Positions 24,329 to 32,984 of a stretch of 64,000 bases of DNA are shown here, piece by piece; within the stretch, counting starts at the first letter, position 1; every line of letters begins with the position of its first letter. The position numbers and the translations under genes were made by a program. Location of the stretch: assembly GCF_030053155.1 (NCBI RefSeq), contig NZ_CP125640.1, forward strand, positions 4,376,001-4,440,000, given 5' to 3'. Below the pieces are notes generated by a model. It was not told the DNA's origin, searched no databases, and saw only the letters and a program-made list of their open reading frames with translations. Source of the stretch: Rhizobium sp. BT03. GTDB taxonomy: Bacteria > Pseudomonadota > Alphaproteobacteria > Rhizobiales > Rhizobiaceae.

Positions 24329-25351
24329 TTATTGCAGCGTACGAGTTTGGATCTGCTCGGCGGGGGCGTGTGAAGCGGATGCGGGCAGGGAGCTGCCTTC
24401 CAGGCCGGTCGCCACGACGGAGACGCGGAACCTGCCGTCGAGGCTGCGGTCGAAGATGGCGCCGACGACGATATCGGCGTCATCCTGCACCTCGTCGCGA
24501 ATGCGGCTTGCCGCTTCGTCCACTTCGAACAGCGTCATATCCGAGCCGCCTGAGATCGAGATCAGCACGCCTTTGGCGCCTCTCATCGAGATATCGTCGA
24601 GAAGCGGGTTGGCGATTGCCGCTTCCGCCGCCTTCATCGCACGGCTCTCTCCGGAGGCTTCGCCAGTCCCCATCATGGCCCGGCCCATGCCCTGCATCAC
24701 CGACTTCACGTCGGCAAAATCGAGGTTGATCAGGCCTTCCTTGACGATGAGGTCGGTAATGCAGCCGACGCCGGCATATAGCACACGGTCGGCCGTCATG
24801 AAGGCATCGGCGAAAGTCGTTTTCGCATCGGCGATGCGGAAGAGGTTCTGATTGGGAATGACGATGACGGTATCGGCTGCCTGGCGAAGCGCCTCGATGC
24901 CGACTTCCGCCGTCCGCATGCGGCGATTGCCCTCGAAGGTGAACGGCTTGGTGACGACGCCGACCGTCAGGATGCCGGCGGCACGCGCGGCGCGCGCGAT
25001 GACAGGGGCAGCACCCGTGCCCGTCCCGCCGCCCATGCCGGCGGTGACGAAGCACATGTGCGAGCCGGCCAGGTGATCCATGATCTCATCGATCGATTCC
25101 TCGGCAGCCGCATGGCCGATCTCCGGCAGCGAACCGGCGCCGAGACCCTCGGTCACATTCGCGCCAAGTTGAATGCGTCTGGTCGCCTTTGATGTGGCGA
25201 GAACCTGGGCGTCCGTGTTTGCGGCGATGAATTCAACGCCTGCCAGTTTTTCCGCGATCATATTGTTGATCGCATTGCCACCACCACCGCCGACGCCGAT
25301 CACAGTAATGTGCGGCCGCAGTCCCGAAATGCCGCTCTTGGCGTCCGTCAT
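24329..25351 (-). CDS. ftsZ2: FtsZ2-like tubulin GTPase without C-terminal tail
   Basis: 340 residues from the ATG at 25351 with AAGGAGAG upstream. All core FtsZ elements are visible: [12 protein letters not shown] (residues 18-29), the tubulin signature [21 protein letters not shown] (T7 loop) and the C-terminal core domain to about residue 320. It ends about 20 residues later, without the long linker and conserved C-terminal peptide that bind FtsA and ZipA-like partners. Rhizobia carry such a short second FtsZ besides the cell-division one. It lies alone, away from any dcw (ftsQA) genes, which supports a paralogue rather than the essential copy. Confidence 0.9.
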   Translation of the reverse strand: MTDAKSGISGLRPHITVIGVGGGGGNAINNMIAEKLAGVEFIAANTDAQVLATSKATRRIQLGANVTEGLGAGSLPEIGHAAAEESIDEIMDHLAGSHMCFVTAGMGGGTGTGAAPVIARAARAAGILTVGVVTKPFTFEGNRRMRTAEVGIEALRQAADTVIVIPNQNLFRIADAKTTFADAFMTADRVLYAGVGCITDLIVKEGLINLDFADVKSVMQGMGRAMMGTGEASGESRAMKAAEAAIANPLLDDISMRGAKGVLISISGGSDMTLFEVDEAASRIRDEVQDDADIVVGAIFDRSLDGRFRVSVVATGLEGSSLPASASHAPAEQIQTRTLQ

Positions 25352-25604
25352 CGCGCTCTCCTTTGATGCTTCGTTCACGCCACGCCCTCGTTGCGGATAG
25401 CGAATCGGCGCACAGGATAGCGGTCCAACAAGGCAGAGGCGAGGCGAAAGACGTCTCACGGCGACACTCCTGTGATTACCGCCTTCGTCGGGATCGTGGC
25501 TATGGCCTTTGCGGATTTCGCTCACGAGCCGATCGGGCATGAACCAAAGCCGCGCTGCGGTGTTTACAGACATGCGTCTTACTTTCCGGCAAAGGAATGT
25601 TTCC

Positions 25605-26051
25605 ATGCAAAGACTTCTCCTCTCTGGCCTTGCTCTTGCCGCACTGGCCGGCACCGCCTTCGCCCAACAACCGCCGGCCCCGCCGGCCGCCGAGACTCCG
25701 CCTGCAGCGGCCGATCCGGCCTCGCCACCGCCTCCGCCACCGAACCCGTCTACTCCAGGTAATGACGACCGGATGACGGTCGCACCTGATGCGCGGCCAG
25801 GCGATCGCCCCGATGACCGGTGGCATGGATCGAGGGGCGACATGGGTTCTCGCTACGATAGGGGCTTCCGTGGCGACAGGGGCTTCCGTGGTTTCCACGG
25901 TCACCGCCCGCCGCCGCCGTCCAAGGCCGCCCATTTCCGCATCGAGGACGGGGACACCCGGATTGATCTGAAATGCGCCGAGGACGAACCGATGAAGGCC
26001 TGCGCCGACCTGCTGCTCCAGGTCATGGACCGCTTGCAGGGCCGGGACTGA
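25605..26051 (+). CDS. proline-rich exported protein
   Basis: 148 residues from the ATG at 25605 with AAAGGAA in front. Residues 1-20 form a signal peptide ([20 protein letters not shown]). The mature part opens with a Pro/Ala-rich tract (about 21-55), then an Arg/Gly/Asp-rich stretch with [11 protein letters not shown] repeats, and ends in a small domain with two Cys ([17 protein letters not shown]). Periplasmic; function unknown. It is divergent from ftsZ2 with 253 bp between. Confidence 0.72.
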   Translation: MQRLLLSGLALAALAGTAFAQQPPAPPAAETPPAAADPASPPPPPPNPSTPGNDDRMTVAPDARPGDRPDDRWHGSRGDMGSRYDRGFRGDRGFRGFHGHRPPPPSKAAHFRIEDGDTRIDLKCAEDEPMKACADLLLQVMDRLQGRD

Positions 26052-26176
26052 CCTTGGACACCCCGGCATAGCCAGGATGCTGCACGAAGATGCAACCGCC
26101 CGGGGTTTTCCCGCGGGCGGTGTCGTCCCCTTCGGAAGCATTGACGACGAGCCGATTTGCCTTTAGCTGTGACGCC

Positions 26177-26233
26177 ATGAAAATTGCAATGGTTCTGGCA
26201 GTGGTGATCGGGCGCATGGGCAGGATGGTGTAA
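26177..26233 (+). CDS. attenuator leader peptide, Val/Ile/Leu/Met-rich
   Basis: 18 codons reading MKIAMVLAVVIGRMGRMV. Eight of the 18 residues are the branched-chain amino acids Val, Ile or Leu, the hallmark of ilv leader peptides. It lies upstream of an acetolactate synthase-type gene, and RNA hairpins and a terminator begin within and after it. Ribosome stalling at its Val/Ile codons would decide between alternative hairpins. Start by ATG; the ribosome site is weak. Recognised by context only. Confidence 0.7.
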   Translation: MKIAMVLAVVIGRMGRMV

Positions 26234-26289
26234 CCATCCGGCGAAAGCACCCATGCGCGGTAAGCAGGCTCCTGACGGGGCCTTTTTTT
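26212..26289 (+). promoter_or_regulatory. transcription attenuator of the acetolactate synthase gene
   Basis: GCGCATGGG (26212-26220) can pair with CCCATGCGC (26250-26258), and GGATGG (26223-26228) with CCATCC (26234-26239) inside it. Then AGGCTCC (26266-26272) and GGGGCCT (26277-26283) form a 7-bp stem followed by a T-run to 26289. This fits a pause hairpin plus terminator as in ilv operons. The start codon of the synthase gene is 69 bp after the T-run. Confidence 0.65.
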
Positions 26290-26358
26290 ATGCCCTGAAT
26301 CCTGGGCGGGCGCCTCGTCGGACTTTCCACATCACCATACTGATCAAGGAACGGAACC

Positions 26359-27987
26359 ATGAGATCCCGTCATTCCATCGACACCCCGCGCGCGCAGATG
26401 ACCGGCGCGGAAATCGTTCTCCAGGCGCTGAGAGACAATGGCGTCGAGCATATATTCGGCTATCCCGGCGCTGCCGTGCTGCCGATCTACGACGAGCTTT
26501 TCCAGCAGGAAGACATCAGACACATTCTGGTTCGCCATGAACAGGGAGCCGGCCATGCCGCCGAGGGGTATGCCCGCTCGACGGGCAAGGTCGGCGTTAT
26601 GCTGGTGACCTCAGGACCCGGCGTCACCAACGCGATCACGCCCCTTCAGGATGCCTTGATGGATTCCGTGCCGCTCGTCTGCCTGTCCGGTCAGGTGCCG
26701 ACGACGCTGATCGGGTCCGATGCGTTTCAGGAATGCGATACCGTCGGCATCACCCGAGCCTGCACGAAACACAATCGGCTGGTCAACGACGTCAATGAGC
26801 TCGCGGCGGTCATCCACGAGGCCTTTCGCATCGCCGGATCAGGCCGGCCCGGCCCCGTTCTGGTCGACATGCCCAAAGACGTGCTGTTTGCAAGCGGCAG
26901 TTATTCACTGCGTGAGGCTGTCGCCCCGAGACCGAGCTACCAGCCGGACAACAGCTGCGGCATCAGGGAGATCGAGGCTGCAATCGCTTTGATGACAGCG
27001 GCACGCAGGCCGGTTATCTGCGTGGGCGGCGGCGTCATCAATTCCGGCCCCGAAGCGGTAAATCGGCTGCGCGAGCTGGTCGATCTCACCGGCTTTCCCG
27101 TCACGTCGACGCTGATGGGGCTCGGCGCCTATCCGGCTTCCGGCCCGAACTGGCTGAAGATGGCCGGGCTTCACGGCTCCGATGAGGCCAACATGGCAAT
27201 GCAGGACTGCGACCTCATGCTGTGCATCGGGGCGCGCTTCGACGGCGGGCTGGCCGCCAGCGTCGATGGTTTTTCACCGAATTCCCGGAAGATTCAGATC
27301 GATATCGATGCTGCCTCGCTCAACAAGGCCTTGCGCGCCGATATCGGTATCCGGGGCGATGCGGGGGGCGTGCTTGCCGAGCTCGTTCGTCTCTGGCGGG
27401 CGCTGCCGCGGGCGCCGGACCGGGCGAGATTGGCCGCGTGGTGGCGCATGATTGCGGGCTGGCGGGCACGGCGATCGTTTTCCTATGCGATGCGCGAGGA
27501 CGTCATCATGCCGCAATATGCCATCGAGCGGCTTTACGAGCTGACGAAGGATCGGGATACCTACATCACCACGGAGGTCGGCCGGCATCAGATATGGGCG
27601 GCGCAGCATTACGACTTCGAGCAGCCGAACCGCTGGATCATATCAGGCGGCCTGGGGACGATGGGATACGGGCTGCCCGCCGCCCTCGGCGTGCAGATCG
27701 CCAATCCCGGCAGCCTCGTCATCGACATAGCCGGTGATGTCTCCGTCCAGATGACCATGAAGGAAATGTCGGCCGCCGTGCAGCACAACGCGCCGATCAA
27801 GATCTTCATTCTCAACGGTGGCGATCAGGGAAGGCAGCGGCAGCACGGAAACCCGGATTTCGTGAAACTTGCCGAAGCCTATGGCGGACACGGCATTCGC
27901 TGCGAGAGACCGGCTGAACTCGACGATGCGATCCTGGAGATGATCGCGGTGAACATGCCTGTTCTGTTCGACTGCCGCGTTGCTTAA
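26359..27987 (+). CDS. acetolactate synthase large-subunit-like protein, probably degenerate
   Basis: 542 residues from the ATG at 26359 with AAGGAAC upstream. ThDP-enzyme features of IlvB/IlvI are seen: GYPGAAVLPIYDEL with the catalytic-Glu segment HEQGAGHAAEGYA, FQECDTVGITRACTKHN, and the C-terminal ThDP domain IAGDVSVQMTMKEMSAAVQ. The following metal/substrate loop, normally NNQYMGMVRQWQ plus about 15 residues, is replaced by a short NGGDQGRQRQHGN, and the C-terminus stops right after MPVLFDC, about 40 residues early. It should therefore be weak, altered or inactive. No small subunit gene follows. An attenuator precedes it. Confidence 0.85.
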   Translation: MRSRHSIDTPRAQMTGAEIVLQALRDNGVEHIFGYPGAAVLPIYDELFQQEDIRHILVRHEQGAGHAAEGYARSTGKVGVMLVTSGPGVTNAITPLQDALMDSVPLVCLSGQVPTTLIGSDAFQECDTVGITRACTKHNRLVNDVNELAAVIHEAFRIAGSGRPGPVLVDMPKDVLFASGSYSLREAVAPRPSYQPDNSCGIREIEAAIALMTAARRPVICVGGGVINSGPEAVNRLRELVDLTGFPVTSTLMGLGAYPASGPNWLKMAGLHGSDEANMAMQDCDLMLCIGARFDGGLAASVDGFSPNSRKIQIDIDAASLNKALRADIGIRGDAGGVLAELVRLWRALPRAPDRARLAAWWRMIAGWRARRSFSYAMREDVIMPQYAIERLYELTKDRDTYITTEVGRHQIWAAQHYDFEQPNRWIISGGLGTMGYGLPAALGVQIANPGSLVIDIAGDVSVQMTMKEMSAAVQHNAPIKIFILNGGDQGRQRQHGNPDFVKLAEAYGGHGIRCERPAELDDAILEMIAVNMPVLFDCRVA

Positions 27988-28013
27988 GCCCGCATCCATT
28001 GCCGAGGAGAGGC

Positions 28014-28085
28014 CGGTGCCCGCCCTCGTCCTTCGAGGCCCCTGCGGGGCACCTCAGGATGAGGGCGGAGAGAGGGCGCGGCTTG
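28014..28085. repeat. family A intergenic repeat
   Basis: A well-conserved copy with CCTCGTCCTTCGAGGCCC, GGGGCACCTCAGGATGAG and the downstream GGCGGAGAGAGGGCGCGGCTT tail, which recurs at 62560-62590. Confidence 0.8.
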
Positions 28086-28198
28086 TTTCACCGAAAGGTC
28101 CTGCGGCGTGCCAACGGCTATACTCTGCGCGGCATTCATCCTCTGCATCGACCACTGAAAGTTGCCGTATCAAGCAGGCCGGCTTGCGTCGTCAGCCG

Positions 28199-28729
28199 TC
28201 ATTGCTGCGTCAATGTGATCTCGCTCATTATCTCCACAGGCGGAAATCGGACACAGTCTGCAGCATCGAAATTCACAGCGAACTGCATCCTGTTTTCGTT
28301 CGCCCATTTGATCGCGGCCGTTGATTTCGCCTTCGGCACTTTTGCGGCGACGGTGCAGTGAGGCACCCAGTTGCCGGGCCGATAGTGCTCGTGACAGCAT
28401 GCGGGATCGATCTCTTGGTGTAGTGCGGCGTGCAACTGGAAAAGTGCGTTGTCCGCGATCGGCCGCGCCCATAAGACGATGAACTCGTTTTCGAAATAAC
28501 TGGCACCTGAAAAGTTCACCGTCAAGATTGAACGCGTGCGGAAAACACGCTCGAGCGACTCGGCCAACCGATCGGAAGCAGGCTCTTGATAGACGGCGAG
28601 GGTGAGATGCGGAGGATAATTCAAAGCCCGCATTGAAGCCGTCTCTTCGAATGCCGCGGCTTCATCCCAGAGTTTGAAAACCGGCGATGCGGTCTCGTTC
28701 AGACATTTGAGGCTGATCCCGTAAGGCAT
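28199..28729 (-). CDS. 2'-5' RNA ligase-like (2H phosphoesterase) protein
   Basis: 176 residues, ATG at 28729. The two H-x-T/S motifs of the 2H phosphoesterase superfamily are HLTL (about residue 41) and HCTV (about 123), separated by about 80 residues as expected. Members act on 2',3'-cyclic or 2'-5' phosphodiester ends of RNA or small nucleotides; the substrate here is unknown. Cytoplasmic and monocistronic, convergent with the family A repeat region that follows the acetolactate synthase gene. Confidence 0.82.
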   Translation of the reverse strand: MPYGISLKCLNETASPVFKLWDEAAAFEETASMRALNYPPHLTLAVYQEPASDRLAESLERVFRTRSILTVNFSGASYFENEFIVLWARPIADNALFQLHAALHQEIDPACCHEHYRPGNWVPHCTVAAKVPKAKSTAAIKWANENRMQFAVNFDAADCVRFPPVEIMSEITLTQQ

Positions 28730-28889
28730 GCGCGAGCGTTATCCAGTCTATCCCGGCTGAACCATAGCTTTACATCGTTGCCGATGTCGAGCAGCCGCCT
28801 GCGTTGCAGGATATCGGGCGGCTTTGTCTGTTTTCTGCCGCGGGGATTCACCTATGATGGGGCGCGGCGGAACGATAGGGATGCACGCC

Positions 28890-29270
28890 ATGATCGATCA
28901 TATCACCATTGCTGTCAGTGACCTTGAAAAGAGCAAGGTGTTCTATGAACGCGCCTTCGACCCTCTTGGCTATCGCCGCGCCTTCGGGAAGGAAGGCGTA
29001 TTCTGGGCCTTTGATGTCGGCGGCAGCCTGTTCGAAATCCAGCATACCGACGACGAGCCGCCGCTGACCCGTTTGCACGTCGCCTTTCGTGTCCGGAGCA
29101 GGGCGGAGGTCGAGGCGTTTTATCGCGCAGCGCTCGAAGCCGGTGCAAGGGACAATGGTGCGCCCGGCCCACGGCCGGAATATGCCGACAACTATTATGC
29201 CTGCTTCGTTCTCGATCCCGACGGATACAATATCGAGGCGATGCTCAATGAGCCGGCGCTGGACGCGTGA
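28890..29270 (+). CDS. VOC-family (glyoxalase/bleomycin resistance) protein
   Basis: 126 residues from the ATG at 28890 (ATG at 28881 is possible). MIDHITIAVSDLEKSKVFYE and the C-terminal FVLDPDGYNIEAM are standard for small single-domain vicinal-oxygen-chelate proteins, with His 4 and the terminal Glu as likely metal ligands. The group includes lactoylglutathione lyase-like and extradiol dioxygenase-like members; no substrate can be named. The frameshifted cupin gene begins 44 bp downstream. Confidence 0.87.
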   Translation: MIDHITIAVSDLEKSKVFYERAFDPLGYRRAFGKEGVFWAFDVGGSLFEIQHTDDEPPLTRLHVAFRVRSRAEVEAFYRAALEAGARDNGAPGPRPEYADNYYACFVLDPDGYNIEAMLNEPALDA

Positions 29271-29314
29271 CAACGCAGGCTCTGCCCAAAGAATGCAATC
29301 GAGGGGAGGTGGAT

Positions 29315-29790
29315 ATGTCGAGTTTCAGGAGTGCCATTGTTTCCTTGCCCGGCAAGGAGCGCGTGGCGAGGACACCCTTTGGCGCGAGGATCGTCATCCA
29401 TGCCACGGCCAAAGAGACCGGTGGCGCGTTCGGGATGTGGGAAACCTTCACCCCGCCGGGTCATGGTCCGGCTCCGCACACACGCATACGCGAGAGACGG
29501 AAGTCTTTCGGGTCATCCATGGGCTCTACCGATTTCAATGCGGCGACGAGGAGTTCGACGCGCCCGCGGGAAGCGTCGTCGTTCTGCCGCCGCATGTACG
29601 GCACGGCTGGCGAAACATAAGCGATAAACCCGGCCAGATGTTCGGCATTGTGACGCCGGGCGGATGTGAGCAATTGTTCATCGATATTGAGGCCTTCGGT
29701 GCCGATACGCCCGCGAAAATCGCGGTGATAGAAGCGCGATTGGGAATCATAAACGAGATGACGCTGGCGCTCGGATTGACGAGCCCATGA
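29315..29790 (+). pseudogene. cupin-domain protein interrupted by a frameshift
   Basis: The ATG at 29315 (GGGGAGGTGG upstream) opens a frame reading to GHGPAPH, after which it turns to nonsense. The neighbouring frame continues exactly where the cupin would: HTRETEVFRVIHGLYRF, then VVLPPHVRHGWRNI, to a stop at 29790. The break is at CACACAC (29477-29483); removing two bases there restores one protein of about 158 residues with the cupin motif H-x-H-x3-E. Both halves are otherwise well preserved, so the event is recent, phase-variable at a CA run, or a sequencing error. Confidence 0.8.
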
Positions 29791-29837
29791 TGGCGCTGAC
29801 CGACCATGGCGGCCTTACGTAAGACTCGCCAACGGAG

Positions 29838-30015
29838 CTCACGGGGCGCGGCGTTCTCCAACGCGCCTTATGCTGAGGTTGCAGTCCGCAGAGGTGGCGC
29901 CTCAAGGACACGCCACAGCGCCGCTCCTTGCATCAATATTGCCGCCACGGCGAGCGCCCGCCTTGTCCTTCGAGGCCCCTTCGGGGCGCCTCAGGATGAG
30001 GCTCTCTCGGGGGCG
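29838..30015. repeat. family A intergenic repeat, two copies
   Basis: One degraded copy (about 29865-29920) and one good copy (about 29955-30010, CCTTGTCCTTCGAGGCCC to CCTCAGGATGAGG). They fill the 311-bp gap 29791-30101, where no gene is visible. Confidence 0.75.
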
Positions 30016-30101
30016 CCGGGGCTGGCTGCAAAGGGCAGGATGGGGATGCTTTGCCGACCAAGTGAATGCCGCCGACGCGATGTCTGACGCCTCCTCACGC
30101 T

Positions 30102-31097
30102 CTATTCCCGCGCCATCGCCCGCCAGGCGGCCGGCGGGGTGGCGAAGGCGCGGGAGAAGGCGCGGGAGAAGGCGGCTTCGGTGGCGTAGCCGGCGTCGTC
30201 GGCGATCGCTGCGATCGGCCGGCCAGAGGTGGCGAGCGCGACACTTGCGAGGTAGAGCCGCCAGCCTCTGATATAGCGGATCGGTGAGGTCGAGAGCATC
30301 GACTGGAAGCGTTCGGCAAGCGCGCTGCGCGACAGGCCAGAGGCGGCGGCCAGCTCCTCCAGCGACCAGTTGCGGCCGGGATCGTCGTGAATGAGGGAGA
30401 GACAGCGCGAAAGCGCCGGGTCGGCGAGCGCCGCCAGCCAGCCGACCGAGCGCGGCTCGACCATCATGATCTGATGGCGCAGAATTTCGATGAAGATGAT
30501 TTCGGTCAGCCGCGGCAGCATCGAGACGCCGCCGGCGCGCGGCCGATCGACCTCGTCGACCATCTGGCGGATGGTGGCGCGCAGCCAGTCGCCGTCATTG
30601 GCGGCTCGCGTTCTGAGATGGATCAGCTTGGGCAGCGCCTGGCGCAACGGCGCGAAGTTCAACCCGTCCCACTGCAGATAGCCGCAGAGCAGCCGTACCC
30701 CGTTCGTCGCCTCACCATAGCGAAGCACCGGGATCTCACGCCACGGCTTCTGCGGCAGGTCGCGGGTCGGCAGCACCAGCATGCCGTCTCTGCCGGCGCC
30801 GAGCTGATGCCCGGTGCCAAAAGGAAAGACCAGCACGTCGCCCGTCTCCAGATCGGTCCCTTGCCCTTCCGTTTTCAGCCAGCAGCTGCCTGCAACGACA
30901 ATGTGAAACGGCATCGTGCCCGAAGCCCTCGCCGAAAGGCTCGCCAGCGACGGTGCCGCGTCGGTCTGCCAGTCGCCCGTCGGCATGAAGCAGAACTGCA
31001 GCGATCCCGAAAGGCGGATCGTCGACAGCAGCGCCGACAGCACGTCGTCGCGCGCCACACCCGCCGCATCTGGATTTTCGGACAAGGCTTCACGCAT
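30102..31097 (-). CDS. AraC-family regulator with cupin-type sensor domain
   Basis: 331 residues from the ATG at 31097. Residues 1-190 form an AraC_binding_2/cupin_6-type domain (DDVLSALLSTIRLSG, MPFHIVVAGSCWL, GDVLVFPFGTGH). The C-terminal two helix-turn-helix units are canonical (WSLEELAAASGLSRSALAER and IAAIADDAGYATEAAFSRAF). It is divergent from the DsrE-blh unit, 66 bp away, and is its most obvious regulator, though such proteins often control a single nearby oxidoreductase gene. Confidence 0.88.
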   Translation of the reverse strand: MREALSENPDAAGVARDDVLSALLSTIRLSGSLQFCFMPTGDWQTDAAPSLASLSARASGTMPFHIVVAGSCWLKTEGQGTDLETGDVLVFPFGTGHQLGAGRDGMLVLPTRDLPQKPWREIPVLRYGEATNGVRLLCGYLQWDGLNFAPLRQALPKLIHLRTRAANDGDWLRATIRQMVDEVDRPRAGGVSMLPRLTEIIFIEILRHQIMMVEPRSVGWLAALADPALSRCLSLIHDDPGRNWSLEELAAASGLSRSALAERFQSMLSTSPIRYIRGWRLYLASVALATSGRPIAAIADDAGYATEAAFSRAFSRAFATPPAAWRAMARE

Positions 31098-31163
31098 TCC
31101 GGCCAAATACGCGCCCCGCGCATCCTCCTATGGTGAACAGGTCACTGCAACAGGGAGAATACT

Positions 31164-31532
31164 ATGCAAACGCCAAGCGACAAACTGGTCGTGCTCGTCA
31201 CCAAGGGCATCGAATCCGAACTGTCCTCCGTCGCCTTTACCATTGCCAATGGCGGCATCACCGCCGGACTGAAGGTCTCGGTGTTCCTCACCAGCACCGG
31301 GATCGACCTTGTGCGCAAGGGCGGCCAGCGGATGACGCATGTGCCGCCGCTCGATCCGCTGTCGAGCCTGATCGAGAATTTCCAGCAGCGCGGCGGCACG
31401 ATCTGGGCCTGCCCGCCCTGCGTCACCTCGCGCGGTTATACGCAGGAAGACATGCTCGACGGCGTCGTCATCGTCGGCGCCAGCGCCATGCATGCGGAGA
31501 TCAAACAGGGCGCGGCGACACTGTCGTTTTGA
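31164..31532 (+). CDS. DsrE-family sulfur-relay-like protein
   Basis: 122 residues, GGGAGAA 6 bases before ATG. LVVLVTKGIESELSSVAFTIANG and the loop IWACPPCVTSRGY identify a DsrE/DsrF-like fold; the paired Cys (CPPC) is a probable persulfide carrier site. It is 170 bp upstream of the Blh gene, and both sit in sulfur metabolism, so it may pass sulfane sulfur to or from the Blh system. Confidence 0.82.
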   Translation: MQTPSDKLVVLVTKGIESELSSVAFTIANGGITAGLKVSVFLTSTGIDLVRKGGQRMTHVPPLDPLSSLIENFQQRGGTIWACPPCVTSRGYTQEDMLDGVVIVGASAMHAEIKQGAATLSF

Positions 31533-31652
31533 CTGGCTATGCCGGGCCGGGCGAGGATCTGGCGTGTTTTGGCGTCTGCATTTTCTGGCCCGCGGCAGGC
31601 GCGACGGAGTGCCAAGCGACTATTCTTGCGCTCGGCAATATACTTGTGAGAT

Positions 31653-31666
31653 TGTATCGATATACA
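31653..31666. promoter_or_regulatory. A+T-rich inverted repeat before blh
   Basis: TGTATCGATATACA has 5-bp perfect arms (TGTAT/ATACA) and lies 37 bp before the Blh start, within an A+T-rich promoter-like stretch. In relatives blh is repressed by the persulfide-sensing ArsR-type BigR at an A+T-rich palindrome in this place; no bigR gene is seen in the window. Confidence 0.4.
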
Positions 31667-31702
31667 TGCGATACTGCCGATGCAGGCGGCGCGGGGGCTT
31701 CG

Positions 31703-32983
31703 ATGACATCCGTGAGGGTCAATGAGCTGATATCGGTGGCGGGGCAGCCCGATGCCGCCGGTTTTGCCGCTTTTGCAGCAGACGGCTTTACCGCCGTCAT
31801 CAATGACCGGCCGGATGGCGAGGAGCCGGGGCAGCCCGGCAATGCGGCGGAAAAGGCGTCCGCTGCCGCCGCGGGGCTCGCCTACAGCTTCGTGCCCGTG
31901 AAAGGGGCCGAGATCACCGAGGCCGATATCCGCGCCTTCCAGATGGCGATGACGCAGGCGAAGGGGCCGGTCGTCGCTCACTGCAAGAGCGGCACGCGGG
32001 CGCTGACGCTCTATGCGCTGGGAGAGGTGCTCGACGGGCGCATGCAGCCCGGGGAAGTCGAGGCCTTTGGTCAAAACCTCGGCTTCGATCTTGCCGGCGC
32101 GCGCCGCTGGCTGGAAAAACGGGCGGGGCAGGCGGCTGGTGTGACGGCCTTCTTCGAGCCCCGCACCTGCAGTGTGCAATATGTCGTTGCCGACTCGGTG
32201 ACGAAACGCTGCGCCATCATCGACCCGGTGCTCGATTTCGACGAGATGTCGGGTGCGACGGGGACGGCCAATGCCGACGCCATCCTCGCTCATATCGACA
32301 GCGAGGGGCTGACGGTCGCGTGGATCCTCGACACGCATCCGCATGCCGATCATTTCTCCGCCGCGCACTACCTCAAAGGAAAGACCGGCGCGCCGACCGC
32401 GATCGGCGCCCATGTCACCGACGTGCAGGTGCTCTGGAAGGAAATCTACAACTGGCAGGCACTCGAAACCGACGGCTCGCAATGGGATCGGCTGTTTGCC
32501 GATGGCGACACCTTCGAGATCGGCGAGCTTAAAGCCCGCGTGATGTTCTCGCCCGGCCATACCCTTGCCTCGGTGACCTATGTCATTGGCGACGCAGCCT
32601 TCGTGCACGATACCGTGTTCACGCCGGATTCCGGCACGGCGCGCACGGATTTTCCCGGCGGCAGCGCCAGCGACCTCTGGCACTCGATCCAGGCCATCCT
32701 GTCGCTGCCCGAGGAGACCCGGCTCTTTTCCGGCCACGACTATCAGCCTGGCGGCCGTCACCCGCGCTGGGAAAGCACGGTAGCCGCCCAGAAAAGCGGT
32801 AATCCGCATATATCAGGCATTGACGAGGCCGGCTTCGTGGCGCTCCGCAAGGCGCGCGACCGTACGCTGCCGAAACCGAAGCTGATGCTGCACGCGCTGC
32901 AGGTGAATATTCGGGGAGGCAGATTGCCCGAGCCGGAGGGAAATGGGCGGCGATATCTGAAGATCCCGCTGGATGCCTTGTAG
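31703..32983 (+). CDS. blh: Blh: rhodanese/phosphatase-like domain plus persulfide dioxygenase
   Basis: 426 residues from the ATG at 31703. Residues 1-125 are a DUF442-type dual-specificity-phosphatase-like domain with HCKSGTR (Cys about residue 96), which acts as a sulfurtransferase in Blh. Residues 150-426 are a metallo-beta-lactamase-fold persulfide dioxygenase with THPHADHF, SPGHT and FSGHDYQPGGR metal ligands. Together they oxidise sulfane sulfur in H2S detoxification, as known for Blh of Agrobacterium and Xylella. The frame is open back to 31130, but that part is an accident of base composition across the DsrE gene. Confidence 0.9.
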   Translation: MTSVRVNELISVAGQPDAAGFAAFAADGFTAVINDRPDGEEPGQPGNAAEKASAAAAGLAYSFVPVKGAEITEADIRAFQMAMTQAKGPVVAHCKSGTRALTLYALGEVLDGRMQPGEVEAFGQNLGFDLAGARRWLEKRAGQAAGVTAFFEPRTCSVQYVVADSVTKRCAIIDPVLDFDEMSGATGTANADAILAHIDSEGLTVAWILDTHPHADHFSAAHYLKGKTGAPTAIGAHVTDVQVLWKEIYNWQALETDGSQWDRLFADGDTFEIGELKARVMFSPGHTLASVTYVIGDAAFVHDTVFTPDSGTARTDFPGGSASDLWHSIQAILSLPEETRLFSGHDYQPGGRHPRWESTVAAQKSGNPHISGIDEAGFVALRKARDRTLPKPKLMLHALQVNIRGGRLPEPEGNGRRYLKIPLDAL

Positions 32984-32984
32984 G

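Noticed and set aside
31130..31702. Long reading frame that would fuse a 191-residue N-terminus to Blh
   Set aside because: It runs across the DsrE gene in another frame, has Arg/Ala-rich nonsense composition, and the ATG at 31703 starts exactly at the conserved domain.
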